DNA from: Streptomyces sp. GKU 895
GTDB taxonomy: Bacteria; Actinomycetota; Actinomycetes; Streptomycetales; Streptomycetaceae
DNA length: 51,628 nucleotides
Direction: 5' to 3'
Assembly (NCBI GenBank): GCA_002027195.1
Contig: MWJO01000057.1
Coordinates: 1 to 51,628 of the forward strand
Shown here: positions 16,624-25,424 of the stretch, one piece after another
Numbering within the stretch: position 1 is the stretch's first letter
Layout: each line of letters begins with the position of its first letter
Notes under the pieces: generated by a model
What the model was told of the DNA's origin: nothing
Seen by the model: the letters and a program-made list of their open reading frames with translations, nothing else
Database searches by the model: none
Position numbers and translations under genes: made by a program

Positions 16624-17031
16624 ATGGACATCACGCAGGAGCGCACGCCGGAGCGGGGCCAGGACCTGGCTTTCGACGTGTTCGCCAAGGCCTGCCCGTC
16701 GCGGGGCACGCTGGAGCACATCACCGGCCGCTGGGGCGCGCTCACGCTCGGCGCGCTGCACGAGGGCTCGCTGCGCTTCAACGAGCTGCGCCGTCGCGTC
16801 GACGGCGTGAGCGAGAAGATGCTGTCCCAGACCCTGCACGCGCTGGAGCGCGACGGCCTGGTGCACCGCGAGGCCCAGCCGACCAACCCGCCCCGCGTGG
16901 ACTACGAACTGACGCCGCTCGGCCAGGAGCTGGCCACGCGGCTGCTCGGCCTCATCCGCTTCCTGGAGGGCCGGATGGACGACGTGCTCGACGCACGCCG
17001 GCGCTACGACGAGACGCGCGGCGCCCTCTGA
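16624..17031 (+). CDS. HxlR-family transcriptional regulator
   Basis: Winged-helix regulator of 135 residues. The HxlR core is complete: GTLEHITGRWGALTLGAL, then RFNELRRRVDGVSEKMLSQT, LHALERDGLVHREAQP, and VDYELTPLGQELA. Cys23 (KACPSRGT) is at the position where a redox- or electrophile-sensing cysteine is found in several HxlR proteins; that role here is inference. Its 3' end overlaps the convergent mutM gene by 28 bp. Confidence 0.93.
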   Translation: MDITQERTPERGQDLAFDVFAKACPSRGTLEHITGRWGALTLGALHEGSLRFNELRRRVDGVSEKMLSQTLHALERDGLVHREAQPTNPPRVDYELTPLGQELATRLLGLIRFLEGRMDDVLDARRRYDETRGAL

Positions 17032-17864
17032 CACTTCGGGCAGAAGTAGCTCGACCGGTTCATCCACGGCCGCCGGCGCATCGGCGTACCGCACCGCTTG
17101 CAGGGCAGGCCCTCACGGCCGTACGCGTCGAGCGAGCGGTCGAAGTAGCCGGACTCCCCGTTGACGTTGACGTACAGGCTGTCGAAGCTGGTGCCGCCGA
17201 CCGCCAGGGCCGCGTTCATCACATCCCGCACGTGGCCCAGGAGTTCGGCCGTGCGCGGGCGCGTGAAGCCGGCGGTCGGGCGCTCGTAGTGGATGCGGGC
17301 GCGCCAAAGCGCCTCGTCCGCATAGATGTTGCCGACGCCGCTGATCAACGACTGGTCCAGCAAGGCCCGTTTGATGGTGCTGCGCTTGCGACGGAGGTTC
17401 TGGTGGAAGGCCTCGTCGTCGAAGAGCGGGTCCAGCGGGTCGCGGGCGATGTGCGCGATGACGTCGGGCAGACCGTCCTCGGTGTTGTCGTGCAACGACA
17501 GTCCGCCGAAGGTGCGTTGGTCGACGAAGCGGAGCTCGGTGCCGAGGCCGTCCGCGAACCGCACCCGGATCCTGAGGTGCTTCTCGTCGGGTGACTCGTG
17601 CGGCTGGACCAGGAGTTGGCCGCTCATGCCGAGGTGCGCCAGCACCGACTGGTTGGTGTCCTCCAGGGGCAGCCACAGATACTTGCCGCGCCTGCTGGGC
17701 ACGCCGATGCGATGGCCCTTGAGGCGGTGCGTGAAGTCGTCGGCACCGGCGAGGTGACGGCGTACGGCACGCGGGTGCAGCACCTCGGCCTCGGCGACGG
17801 CACGGTGGGCGACCCACCGCTCCAGACCTCGGCGTACGACCTCTACCTCGGGCAACTCGGGCAT
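17004..17864 (-). CDS. mutM: formamidopyrimidine-DNA glycosylase
   Basis: Base-excision repair glycosylase/AP lyase of 286 residues that removes 8-oxoguanine and ring-opened purines. It has the catalytic N-terminus PELPEVE (Pro after Met as nucleophile, then Glu), a conserved Lys in SRRGKYLWLP, the helix-two-turn-helix ISGVGNIYADEALW, and a C-terminal zinc finger with Cys pairs CKRC and CPKC. It lies 81 bp downstream of rnc in the rpmF-rnc-mutM run, the usual actinobacterial order. The stop is inside the convergent HxlR gene. Confidence 0.96.
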   Translation of the reverse strand: MPELPEVEVVRRGLERWVAHRAVAEAEVLHPRAVRRHLAGADDFTHRLKGHRIGVPSRRGKYLWLPLEDTNQSVLAHLGMSGQLLVQPHESPDEKHLRIRVRFADGLGTELRFVDQRTFGGLSLHDNTEDGLPDVIAHIARDPLDPLFDDEAFHQNLRRKRSTIKRALLDQSLISGVGNIYADEALWRARIHYERPTAGFTRPRTAELLGHVRDVMNAALAVGGTSFDSLYVNVNGESGYFDRSLDAYGREGLPCKRCGTPMRRRPWMNRSSYFCPKCQRAPRVSS

Positions 17865-17945
17865 CGCATCCCCCGTGACAAGCCGGTGTATGAGCCGAGC
17901 GCCGCCCCGGGGCGGGACGGGCGCTCGGTGTACTGCTCTGTTCGG

Positions 17946-18760
17946 TCAGGCGGAGGCGGACGCCTCGTCGGCATCCGCGTCGGCCTCGACGGCCTTCGCG
18001 GCGGCCTCCGCGGCAGCCTTGGCGCGTCGTCCGCCGCGGCCCGGATGGACCGCCAGGCGGACTCGGCGGCCTGCTGCTCCGCCTCCTTCTTGCTGCGGCC
18101 GGTGCCGGTGCCGTACGAGACGCCTCCGACGCGGGCGGCAGCAGTGAAGGTCTTCTCGTGGTCGGGGCCGGTCTCCGAGACCTGGTACTCGGGGACACCG
18201 AGTCCTTCGGTCGCGGTGAGCTCCTGGAGACTGGTCTTCCAGTCCAGGCCGGCACCGAGGTTGGAGGACTTCTCGATCAGCGGGTCGAAGAGCCGGTGGA
18301 CGAGTTCGCCCGCCGCGTCCAGACCCTGGTCGAGATAGACCGCGCCGATCACCGCTTCGAGGGTGTCGGCGAGGATGGACGCCTTGTCCCGGCCGCCCGT
18401 GCCCTCTTCACCGCGGCCGAGCCGGATGAAGGAGCCCAGGTCGAGCCCGCGGCCGACCTCCGCCAGCGCACGAGAGTTGACCACCGCGGCCCGCAACTTG
18501 GCCAGCTGGCCTTCGGGCAGGTCGGGGTGGGTGCGGTACAGCGTGTCCGTGACCACGAGGCCGAGGACGGAGTCCCCGAGGAACTCCAGGCGCTCGTTGG
18601 TCGGCAGACCGCCGTTCTCGTACGCGTAGGACCGGTGGGTCAGCGCACGCACCAGAAGGGCGGACTCGAGCTTGTACCCGAGCCGCCCTTCCAACAGCGT
18701 GTGGGACGAGGCCGTGTTCTCCGCAGAGTTCTTCTTCGGCGTGGACACAGTGCCTCTCAC
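17946..18760 (-). CDS. rnc: ribonuclease III, apparent frameshift near the C-terminus
   Basis: Double-strand-specific endoribonuclease (AbsB in S. coelicolor, a global regulator of antibiotic synthesis as well as an rRNA processing enzyme). It has the catalytic signature NERLEFLGDSVLG, a second acidic site in DTLEAVIGAVYLDQG, and a C-terminal dsRNA-binding domain ending GRSKKEAEQQAAESAW. After SIRAAAD the frame shifts near 18027. The expected Ala/Glu/Lys-rich tail (ERAKAAAEAAAKAVEADADA, then DEASASA and stop at 17946) is one base out of phase, giving 271 residues when corrected. As written, the catalytic and RNA-binding domains are intact and only the tail changes. The start is GTG at 18760, with GTG at 18748 as the alternative. 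Confidence 0.93.
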
Positions 18761-18767
18761 CAGCCGC

Positions 18768-18941
18768 TCAGACCTCGAGGACCTGGCGCTTGTTGTAGGT
18801 GCCGCAAGACGGGCACGCGATGTGCTGCTGCTTGGGCTCGTGGCAGCGCTCGCACGCAACCAGGGTGGGGACCGCAGCCTTCCACTGCGACCGGCGGTGG
18901 CGCGTGTTGCTGCGCGACATCTTCCGCTTCGGAACAGCCAC
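18768..18941 (-). CDS. rpmF: 50S ribosomal protein L32
   Basis: 57-residue ribosomal protein with GTG start preceded by AGGAG. It opens AVPKRKMSRSNTRHRRSQW and has the zinc-ribbon cysteines CERC and CPSC. The intact C+ form implies a zinc-binding version; a Zur-controlled zinc-free paralogue usually lies elsewhere in Streptomyces. It sits 2 bp after the DUF177 gene and 7 bp before rnc, the common DUF177-rpmF-rnc operon. Confidence 0.97.
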   Translation of the reverse strand: MAVPKRKMSRSNTRHRRSQWKAAVPTLVACERCHEPKQQHIACPSCGTYNKRQVLEV

Positions 18942-18943
18942 GG

Positions 18944-19594
18944 CTACTTCTCCTGCTTCTCGTCGACGCCCGCTTCCGCTTCGGCGCCGCTCATCTCGTC
19001 CTTCTCGCCATCTTCGAGTGAACCGGCGAGTCCCTGCAGTGCCGCCCAACGGATGTCGACGGCGTCGTGGTGGTGGTCCGGGTCGTCCGCCAGCCGGGCT
19101 CCGCACTCGGAGCACAGGCCGGGGCAGTCGTCCTGGCACACCGGCTGCATCGGCAGGGCAAGCACCACCGCGTCACGCAGCACTGGTTCGAGGTCGAACA
19201 GGCCGTCCTCGATGAAGAGCCTGTCCTCGTCTTCCTCGGCGTCGTCGGTCGGCTCCGCCTTGGGGCGGCCCCGATCGTCGGCGTCAGGGTACGAGAACAT
19301 CTCCTGGAAGTCCGCTTCGAGCTCCAGCTCAAGCGGCTCCAGACACCTTACGCACTCCCCCTCGGCCTGTGCACGGGCGGTGCCTGTGACAAGCACCCCT
19401 TCCATGACCGACTCGAGCCGGAGTTCGAGCTCCACCGGGGCGCCTTCCGGCACTCCGACGACTCCCGCGATCCCCAGATCCTTGGGAGCGTCGATCTCAC
19501 GGGTCAGGCGCTGCAGCGCACCGGGCCGCCGCCCCAGCTCGTGCGTGTCGAACACGAGAGGCTTGCGGTGGTCGAGGTGAGCGTTGGGAGCCAT
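18944..19594 (-). CDS. DUF177 (YceD-family) protein
   Basis: 216-residue YceD/DUF177 protein, associated with 23S rRNA accumulation and nearly always next to rpmF. The signature region includes EGECVRCLEPLELELEADF, an acidic middle (DDAEEDEDRLFIEDG), and the conserved CQDDCPGLCSECGARLADDP cysteine motif, suggesting metal binding. The ATG at 19594 opens MAPNAHLDHRKPLVFDTHEL. First gene of the rpmF-rnc-mutM run. Confidence 0.93.
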   Translation of the reverse strand: MAPNAHLDHRKPLVFDTHELGRRPGALQRLTREIDAPKDLGIAGVVGVPEGAPVELELRLESVMEGVLVTGTARAQAEGECVRCLEPLELELEADFQEMFSYPDADDRGRPKAEPTDDAEEDEDRLFIEDGLFDLEPVLRDAVVLALPMQPVCQDDCPGLCSECGARLADDPDHHHDAVDIRWAALQGLAGSLEDGEKDEMSGAEAEAGVDEKQEK

Positions 19595-19737
19595 TCCTGC
19601 TTTCGATCTTCGAGCTCAGAGGGACGCCGCCCTTCGGTGTTCCCGGGCAGCGTTGATCGCGGACGTACGCGCGACCGAAGAGCCAGGATACTGGACCTTT
19701 CGCTCACGGCCCAATCCGGTGGTCCCGCACTGGTTTC

Positions 19738-20784
19738 CTACTGGCCGCGCCCCTGCTCGTAGGCCCTCAGCTGCTCCGGCGTGATCATGCCGGTGTCGAA
19801 GAGGCTGGTCTCGTCGAGGGCGTACGACTGCTGGGCGTGCTGGGCCTGCTGGGCCTGTCCGGCGTCGTAGGCGGCCTGCTGGGCGTCGTAGCCCTGGTAC
19901 GCGTAGGGATCGGCCTGCTGGTAGCCGTAGGGGTCCTGCTGCTGGGCGTAGGCCGGCTGCTGCGGGTAGCCGCCGCCGTAGGTGTCCTGCTGCTGGTAGC
20001 CGTAGGCATGCTGCTGGTCGTACTGCTGCTGGTGCGGTACGGCCGCCGCGGCCGGGGTGTCCTGTTCGGCCAGGGCCGCGAGGTCGGCGAGGTAGTCGGC
20101 GTCGCTGGAGTGCTGGACGGTGCTGTCGTCGTCGGCGAGGGCGCCGAGGTCGTCGGTGGCGATCCGGCCGTGCAGCTTGGCGCGGCCCTTGCCGACGGCC
20201 TCCAGGGTCTTGGCGAGGACCGCCTCGAAGGCGCCGAGCTTGGTGTCGACGTAGGCGTCGGCGTCGCGGCGCAGGGTCTCGGGGTCGTGGCTGCGCTCGG
20301 GGGCGTCCTCGTCCTCGTAGCCCTGCTCGTCGAGGCCCGGGCCGGTGCCGAGGAGCTTCTCGCGGCCGCGGCCGACCGAGCCGAGGGTCTTGGTGAGGAC
20401 GACCTCGAAGTTGGCCAGCTTGGAGTCGACGTAGTCGTCGGCCTCGGCGCGGACCTCCTCGGCCTCCCTGCGGGCCTCGCTGAGGATGCGGTCGGCCTCG
20501 GCCTGGGAGCGGCGGGCGACCTCGGTGTCGGAGATCAGCGAGCCGCGCTCGGCGTGCGCGCCGGAGATGATCCGCTCGGCCTCCTGGCGGGCCTGCTCGA
20601 CCATCGACTCGCGGTCGCCGATCAGCTCCTGGGCCTGGGCGAGGGAGTCGGGCAGCGCGGCCCGGACCTCCTCCAGCATCGCGAGCAGTTCGGCGCGGTT
20701 GACCACGCACGAGGCCGACATGGGCATCGACCGGGCGCCGGAGACCGCGGCGACGATCTCGTCGAGCTTCTTCTGCACGTCCAC
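19738..20784 (-). CDS. DivIVA/SepIVA-like coiled-coil cell division protein
   Basis: 348-residue protein. Residues 1-130 are coiled coil (ELIGDRESMVEQARQEAERI, SQAEADRILSEARREAEEV). Two similar segments follow: ADDYVDSKLANFEVVLTKTL with GSVGRGREKL, and ADAYVDTKLGAFEAVLAKTL with EAVGKGRAKL, i.e. an internal duplication. The C-terminal ~110 residues are low-complexity Gln/Tyr/Ala/Gly (YQQADPYAYQGYD). It resembles SepIVA of mycobacteria, which acts in septation and envelope growth. It is located between the DUF177 operon and coaD. The start is a GTG; the ribosome site is weak. Confidence 0.8.
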   Translation of the reverse strand: MDVQKKLDEIVAAVSGARSMPMSASCVVNRAELLAMLEEVRAALPDSLAQAQELIGDRESMVEQARQEAERIISGAHAERGSLISDTEVARRSQAEADRILSEARREAEEVRAEADDYVDSKLANFEVVLTKTLGSVGRGREKLLGTGPGLDEQGYEDEDAPERSHDPETLRRDADAYVDTKLGAFEAVLAKTLEAVGKGRAKLHGRIATDDLGALADDDSTVQHSSDADYLADLAALAEQDTPAAAAVPHQQQYDQQHAYGYQQQDTYGGGYPQQPAYAQQQDPYGYQQADPYAYQGYDAQQAAYDAGQAQQAQHAQQSYALDETSLFDTGMITPEQLRAYEQGRGQ

Positions 20785-20841
20785 CTGTGCTCGCCACTCT
20801 CTACAGCTGTGTTGGAGACGGACGGGACGACTGTAGCCCCA

Positions 20842-21321
20842 TCAGTCCTTGCGCAGGCGCTCGTTGAGGGCCTCCAGGACGACCGGCGGCACCAGGTGGG
20901 CGATGTCGCCGCCCCAGGTGGCGACCTCCTTGACGAGCGAGGAGGACAGGAAGCTGTAGGTGGGGTTGGTGGGGACGAACAGGGTCTCCACCCCGGACAG
21001 CCCGTTGTTCATCTGGGCCATCTGGAGTTCGTAGTCGAAGTCGCTGACCGCGCGCAGGCCCTTGACGATCGCGGGGATGTCGCGCTGCTTGCAGTAGTCG
21101 ACGAGGAGGCCGTGGAAGGACTCGACCTTCACGTTCCCGTACTCGGCGGTGACCTGGCGGATCAGCTCGATCCGCTCGTCGACCTCGAACAGGCCCTTCT
21201 TGGACTTGTTGATCATGACCGCGACGTAGACCTCGTCATACAGACGGGAGGCGCGGGAAATGATGTCGAGGTGTCCGTTGGTGATGGGGTCGAACGACCC
21301 GGGACAGACGGCGCGGCGCAC
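20842..21321 (-). CDS. coaD: pantetheine-phosphate adenylyltransferase
   Basis: CoaD transfers AMP to 4'-phosphopantetheine in coenzyme A synthesis. It has the nucleotidyltransferase motif PGSFDPITNGHLDI, KGLRAVSDFDYELQMA, and the second motif TYSFLSSSLVKEVA. With the GTG at 21321 it has 159 residues, the family length, and GAGGG lies 7 bp upstream. An ATG at 21351 is the alternative; it overlaps the rsmD stop (ATGA) and would add ten residues. It forms an operon with rsmD and probably recG upstream. Confidence 0.95.
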   Translation of the reverse strand: MRRAVCPGSFDPITNGHLDIISRASRLYDEVYVAVMINKSKKGLFEVDERIELIRQVTAEYGNVKVESFHGLLVDYCKQRDIPAIVKGLRAVSDFDYELQMAQMNNGLSGVETLFVPTNPTYSFLSSSLVKEVATWGGDIAHLVPPVVLEALNERLRKD

Positions 21322-21347
21322 TTGAGATCCCTCGCTCTCCGGTCCGG

Positions 21348-21934
21348 TCATCGTGCGTCTTCGCACGTAGAGGCGGCGCGACCGTACCAAAACGTTCCCT
21401 CGCCGTAACGACGGGACCGGAGTGCTTCAAAACCCTCCGGCCACCCGAATTCACCGCCTCTGGTGCTGCGCTCCACGGTGACGAGCGCCTCCGCCGCGAG
21501 CCAGCCCCCCGAACGGAGTGTGAGGAGAATCTCCCGAAGATCGTGATCCGTGACTCGGTACGGCGGGTCGAGGAAGACGATGTCGTACGGCTCGGCCGGC
21601 GCCGGCTGCTGGATGATCTGCTCCGCTTTGCCCGCCCGGACCTCGGCGCCGGGGAGGCCGAGGCTCTTGACGTTCTCGCGGATGGTGCGGGCGCGCGGGC
21701 GTCGGCCTCGACGAGGAGGGTGTGGCTCGCGCCGCGGGAGAGGGCCTCGAGACCGACGGCGCCCGATCCGGCGTAGAGGTCGAGGACGCGCTCGCCGTCC
21801 AGGGGGCCGCCCAGGAGGGACTGCCAGGTGGAGAGGAGACCTTCGCGTGCGCGGTCGGAGGTGGGGCGGGTTCCGTTGCCGGGCGGCACGGCGAGGCGAC
21901 GTCCGCCGGCTGCGCCGGCGATCACGCGGGTCAT
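21348..21934 (-). CDS. rsmD: 16S rRNA (guanine966-N2)-methyltransferase, apparent frameshift
   Basis: RsmD methylates G966 of 16S rRNA. It starts MTRVIAGAAGGRRLAVPPG and has the SAM motif VLDLYAGSGAVGLEALSRGA and the catalytic motif YDIVFLDPPY. The two halves are in different frames, joined near 21690. After LLVEADARA the continuing family sequence RTIRENVKSLGLPGAEV is one base out of phase. The local GCGCCCGCACC would be restored by one added base. Corrected length is 195 residues. It ends RRYGEGTFWYGRAAST and overlaps the alternative coaD start. The long-form repeat copy C lies just upstream. Confidence 0.92.
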
Positions 21935-21972
21935 CTTCGGTCCTTGATTCGTGGGCGGCTTCAGGTTTCAGT

Positions 21973-22034
21973 GTGGCTGGTCGCGCCCGCGCGGCGGTAG
22001 CCGCATATGGATTACAGCCCCGCGCCCCTGAGGG
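21973..22034 (-). repeat. Streptomyces intergenic repeat, copy C (long variant)
   Basis: On the minus strand, CCCTCAGGGGCGCGGGGC is followed by an extra ~30 bp (CTGTAATCCATATGCGGC, then TACCGCCGCGCGG) before GGGCGCGACCAGCCAC. The ends match copies A, B and D while the middle is replaced and forms its own GCGG...CCGC stem. It lies between recG and rsmD. Confidence 0.7.
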
Positions 22035-22042
22035 AGTCTCCC

Positions 22043-25000
22043 TCACCCCTTTTCCAGGTACTGCTCCCTCTCCTCGTCCAAGAGAGCATCGAGCGCTGTC
22101 CGCAGGCCCGGGAGGTTCTTCAGCTCCGGATCCGCCTCCACCACCGCCATCGCTTCTTCCCGCGCCTCCGCGATGACCTCCTCGTCCTCGATGACGGCGA
22201 GGACCTTCAGGGAGGTGCGGGCGCCGGACTGGGCCTGACCGAGGACGTCGCCCTCGCGGCGCTGTTCCAGGTCGATGCGGGAGAGCTCGAAGCCGTCCAG
22301 CGTCGACGCCACCGCGTTCAGCCGCTGGCGGGCGGCGCTGGCCTCCGGCATCTCCGTGACCAGGAGGCAGAGGCCCGGCGCGGCGCCTCGGCCCACCCGG
22401 CCGCGGAGCTGGTGGAGCTGGGAGACGCCGAAGCGGTCGGCGTCCATGATCACCATGGCGGTGGCGTTGGGGACGTTGACGCCGACCTCGATGACCGTGG
22501 TGGCGACCAGGACGTGGGTCTCGCCGGCGGCGAAGCGGCGCATGACCGCGTCCTTGTCGTCGGGATGCATACGGCCGTGCAGCACCTCGACCTTGAGGCC
22601 GTTCAGCGGGCCCTTGGTGAGCCGGTCGGCGACCTCCAGGACGGCCAGCGGCGGGCGCTTCTCGGCCTCGTCCTCGGCGGACTTGCGGGCCTTCTTCGAA
22701 TCATCCTCGTCGTCGCCGATCCGGGGGCAGACGACGTACCCCTGATGGCCGTTCTCCACCTCCTCGCGCACCCGTTCCCAGGCGCGGGCCAGGAAGTGGG
22801 GCTTGTCGGCGGCCGGGACGACATGGCTGGCGATCGGGGAGCGGCCGGCCGGGAGCTGGTCGAGGACGGAGGTCTCCAGGTCGCCGAAGACCGTCATCGC
22901 GACCGTGCGCGGGATGGGCGTGGCCGTCATCACGAGGAGGTGCGGAGGCTGTTTGCCCTTGCCGCGCAGGGCGTCGCGCTGCTCCACGCCGAAGCGGTGC
23001 TGTTCGTCGACGACCACCAGGCCGAGGTCGTGGAACTGGACCTTGTCCTCGATCAGCGCGTGCGTGCCGATGACGATGCCGGCCTCCCCGGTGACGAGGT
23101 CGAGCAGGGCCTGTTTCCGGGCGGCCGCTCCCATGGAGCCGGTCAGCAGCACCACCTTGGTGGCGTGCTCGGCGCCGCCCAGCATTCCGCCCTCGGCCAG
23201 CTCGCCCATCATCTCGACGACCGAACGGTGGTGCTGCTGGGCGAGGACCTCGGTGGGCGCGAGCATGGCGGCCTGGCCGCCCGCGTCGACGGTGGCGAGC
23301 ATGGCGCGCAGGGCGACCATCGTGTTGTGTGTGACGGTGAAGTTGTCGGTGACGTAGGCATGGCTCGGGTGGGCGACGCTGATGCACTGGACAGGCTTTC
23401 GCCCCACGTGCTCCACCGCACGGATACTTCGCCGGAAGGTGTACTTGGGGCGCGAACGCACTCGCTCGGCCTTGCGGGTGAGCCTGAAGGGTGCGTACTC
23501 GTCAGGCAGAGCTACCGAGACGTTGAAGGCGGCTTCTTCGGAAGGACTCGTGCGCGACCACCGAGCGATCGGACAAGCCACGCAACGTCTTCAGCAAGCC
23601 TCCGCGAGGCTGAACAGAGCGAGATAGTCAGGCCGTCCTTGCCGACGGTGCCATCGGTATCGAGAAGCCCTTGCAGCAGTGCGAGACGGTTCTTGATCGA
23701 AGTGTTCTTGAACTCGTCGGGAACGAACTTCCCGTGCGACGTCGTGCCCCACAGGTTCAGATCACGCAGAGTCTGAATCACAGGATTGCGCGCGCCACCC
23801 ACCCGATGTGTCAGTTGGATCGTGTAGTCGCAACGGGATCCCTTCACGGGAACCAGACGGCAGTCAGGCGCCACTGCTGCCGCGACAGCGCCCCGGATCT
23901 CGTCGTCCACAGTCGCCAGACGCAGGTTGTGTCGGAATGATCCGTCCCCCAGGAGGAGACCGAACAGGTACGGATCGAGGGGCAACCCCGAATCGTCTCC
24001 GAGATCAACCGGGGCAGCTGTCGGGAGGTACCACTTCGAAGATCCGTTGGCTTTAAAGGTGTCCAGCCGGATCTCCCGAGTCGTCATGACCTTGGGAGCC
24101 TGGCCTCGGTGCCACCCACAACTCGTACCGACGATCCAGAGATGCTCGTCGTCGCACTCGACGGAGCTCCCATCGGACAGGATCAGGCGCCAGACCTCTC
24201 GCTCTCCTTGCGGGTAGACACCGTCGATCAACGCGATGTCCCCGTCCGGCACGACGATCTCCTCCCCGACCCTCAAGTCCCCCATGCGACGAAAACCGGC
24301 GGGCGTGAGCACCAGCGAGTCAAGAGGCTGAGCTTTGCCCGAACCGACCTCTCCCTGAAGCAGCCGGTGCATCGGATGCTCCGTGGCCAGGTCGTCGAAG
24401 ATCTCCTTGGAGACCTTCTGCTGGCCCTCGGTGAGGGTGAAGGGGAGACGGTCGTCGAAGGCGGCCAGGAGGCCGTCCGACTTGGGTTTGCGGGCCACCG
24501 CCGGGAGCTGCGCGTCGGCGTGGCGGCGGCGGGCGAGGGCGACCTGGAGGACGAAGGCCTCGTCCCACTTGAGGCGGGAGCGGGCGTCGTCGATGTCGGC
24601 CTTGGTATGCGGACGGTGGATCTTGAGGAGGGCCTCCGGCAGCGGCAGGAGCCCTCGGCCCTCGCGCAGGGAGTCCGGGAGCGGATCGACCGCCTCCTGG
24701 GCGCTGGGCAGGACCGTCTGGATGGCCTTGCCGATCTTCCAGGACTCCAGCTTGGCCGTGGCGGGGTAGATCGGGATGAGGGCGCCGGCCCAGGTCTCGA
24801 CCGTCTCGTCAGCTTCGCCGTGTAGCAACTCGTACGCCGGATGCGCCAGTTGGAGCCGGCGGTTGAAGACGGAGACCTTGCCCGCGAACATCGCGCGGGT
24901 GCCCGGCAGGAGCTCCTTGTGGGGCTTGTGGACGCCGTTGCCGAAGAAGACGAGCTGGAGGCGGCCGTTGCCGTCCGTGATGGTCACTTCGAGGCGCTGG

Positions 25001-25254
25001 CCCTTGCCGCGCGGGGCCTTGGCGGAGGCGAAGGTGTGCAGGCGGGCGTCGGCGACCATCGCCACCACGGTGACGTGCTCGTCCATGGGGAGGTCGGCGA
25101 GGTGCGTGAGCTGGCCCCGCTCCTCGTATCTGCGCGGGTAGTGGTGGAGGAGGTCGCCGACGGTGTGCAGGCCGAGATGCTCGGCCATCACCTTCGCGGT
25201 GGGTGGGCCGAGCACCTTTTTCAGTGGTTCTTCGAGCGCGGGCACGAGATCCAT
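22043..25254 (-). CDS. recG: ATP-dependent DNA helicase RecG with in-frame intein (one apparent frameshift inside the intein)
   Basis: RecG remodels stalled replication forks and recombination intermediates. The first residues are MDLVPALEEPLKKVLGP. The wedge/OB domain is in the first ~250 residues, then FTLTEGQQKVSKEIFDDLAT, and Walker A LLQGEVGSGK. At this point an intein of about 337 residues interrupts it, and the helicase resumes with TMVALRAMLATVDAGGQA. Downstream are motif Ib LAPTEVLAQQH, Walker B VVVDEQHRFGVEQR, TATPIPRT, and motif VI QLRGRVGRG. Corrected exteins add up to 733 residues (307 + 426), the normal size. A frame change near 23545 lies inside the intein, so as written both intein and C-terminal helicase would be out of frame; one added base restores 1070 codons. 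The ATG at 25254 matches the family; helicase activity must depend on splicing. Confidence 0.95.
23324..24333 (-). mobile_element. class 3-type intein with LAGLIDADG endonuclease domain in the RecG Walker A motif
   Basis: Insertion between Lys307 and Thr308 of RecG (GSGK/T). Intein residue 1 is Ala (AQPLDSLVLTPAGFRRMGDL), not Cys or Ser. Block B reads ECDDEHLWIV with His64 and Trp66. Block F reads VQCISVAHPSHAYV with Cys317. The C-terminus is FTVTHN with Thr335, His336 and Asn337, followed by Thr +1. Trp (B:12), Cys (F:4) and Thr (G:5) with a non-nucleophilic first residue is the described class 3 signature. Two dodecapeptides, YLFGLLLGDG (122-131) and LLQGLLDTDG (219-228), mark a homing endonuclease. 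G+C is lower than in the exteins: 35 of 60 bases at 23701-23760 and 33 of 60 at 24001-24060, against 49 of 60 at 24481-24540. One base seems missing near 23545 (ARV... to PSEEAAFNVSV). Confidence 0.92.
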
Positions 25255-25424
25255 TGCACACCACCCCACTGACAATGCCGTATACGTCTTGCGAAACACC
25301 TGGTCAGGCGGGCTGTTCCGGCTTTAGGATGGCGCGCCTCCGGCCATCCCCTCCGCGGTCACCGCCCCACCGGGACCGCCCGACCCCGCGCCGTAGACCG
25401 TCCCCCGCCCACGGCGCCGTTGCG
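25255..25424. promoter_or_regulatory. divergent promoter region recG / HSP90-like gene
   Basis: 170 bp between the two divergent starts. TAGGAT at 25325-25330 is a good Streptomyces vegetative -10 for the rightward gene, but the -35 (TGGTCA, 25301-25306, 18-bp spacing) is weak. TATACG on the minus strand (25286-25281) could serve recG. Confidence 0.35.

Noticed and set aside
23324..24333. Insertion as a transposon or a group I/II intron instead of an intein
   Set aside because: The insert is translated in frame with both exteins, has splicing blocks at both protein ends, and shows no terminal repeats.
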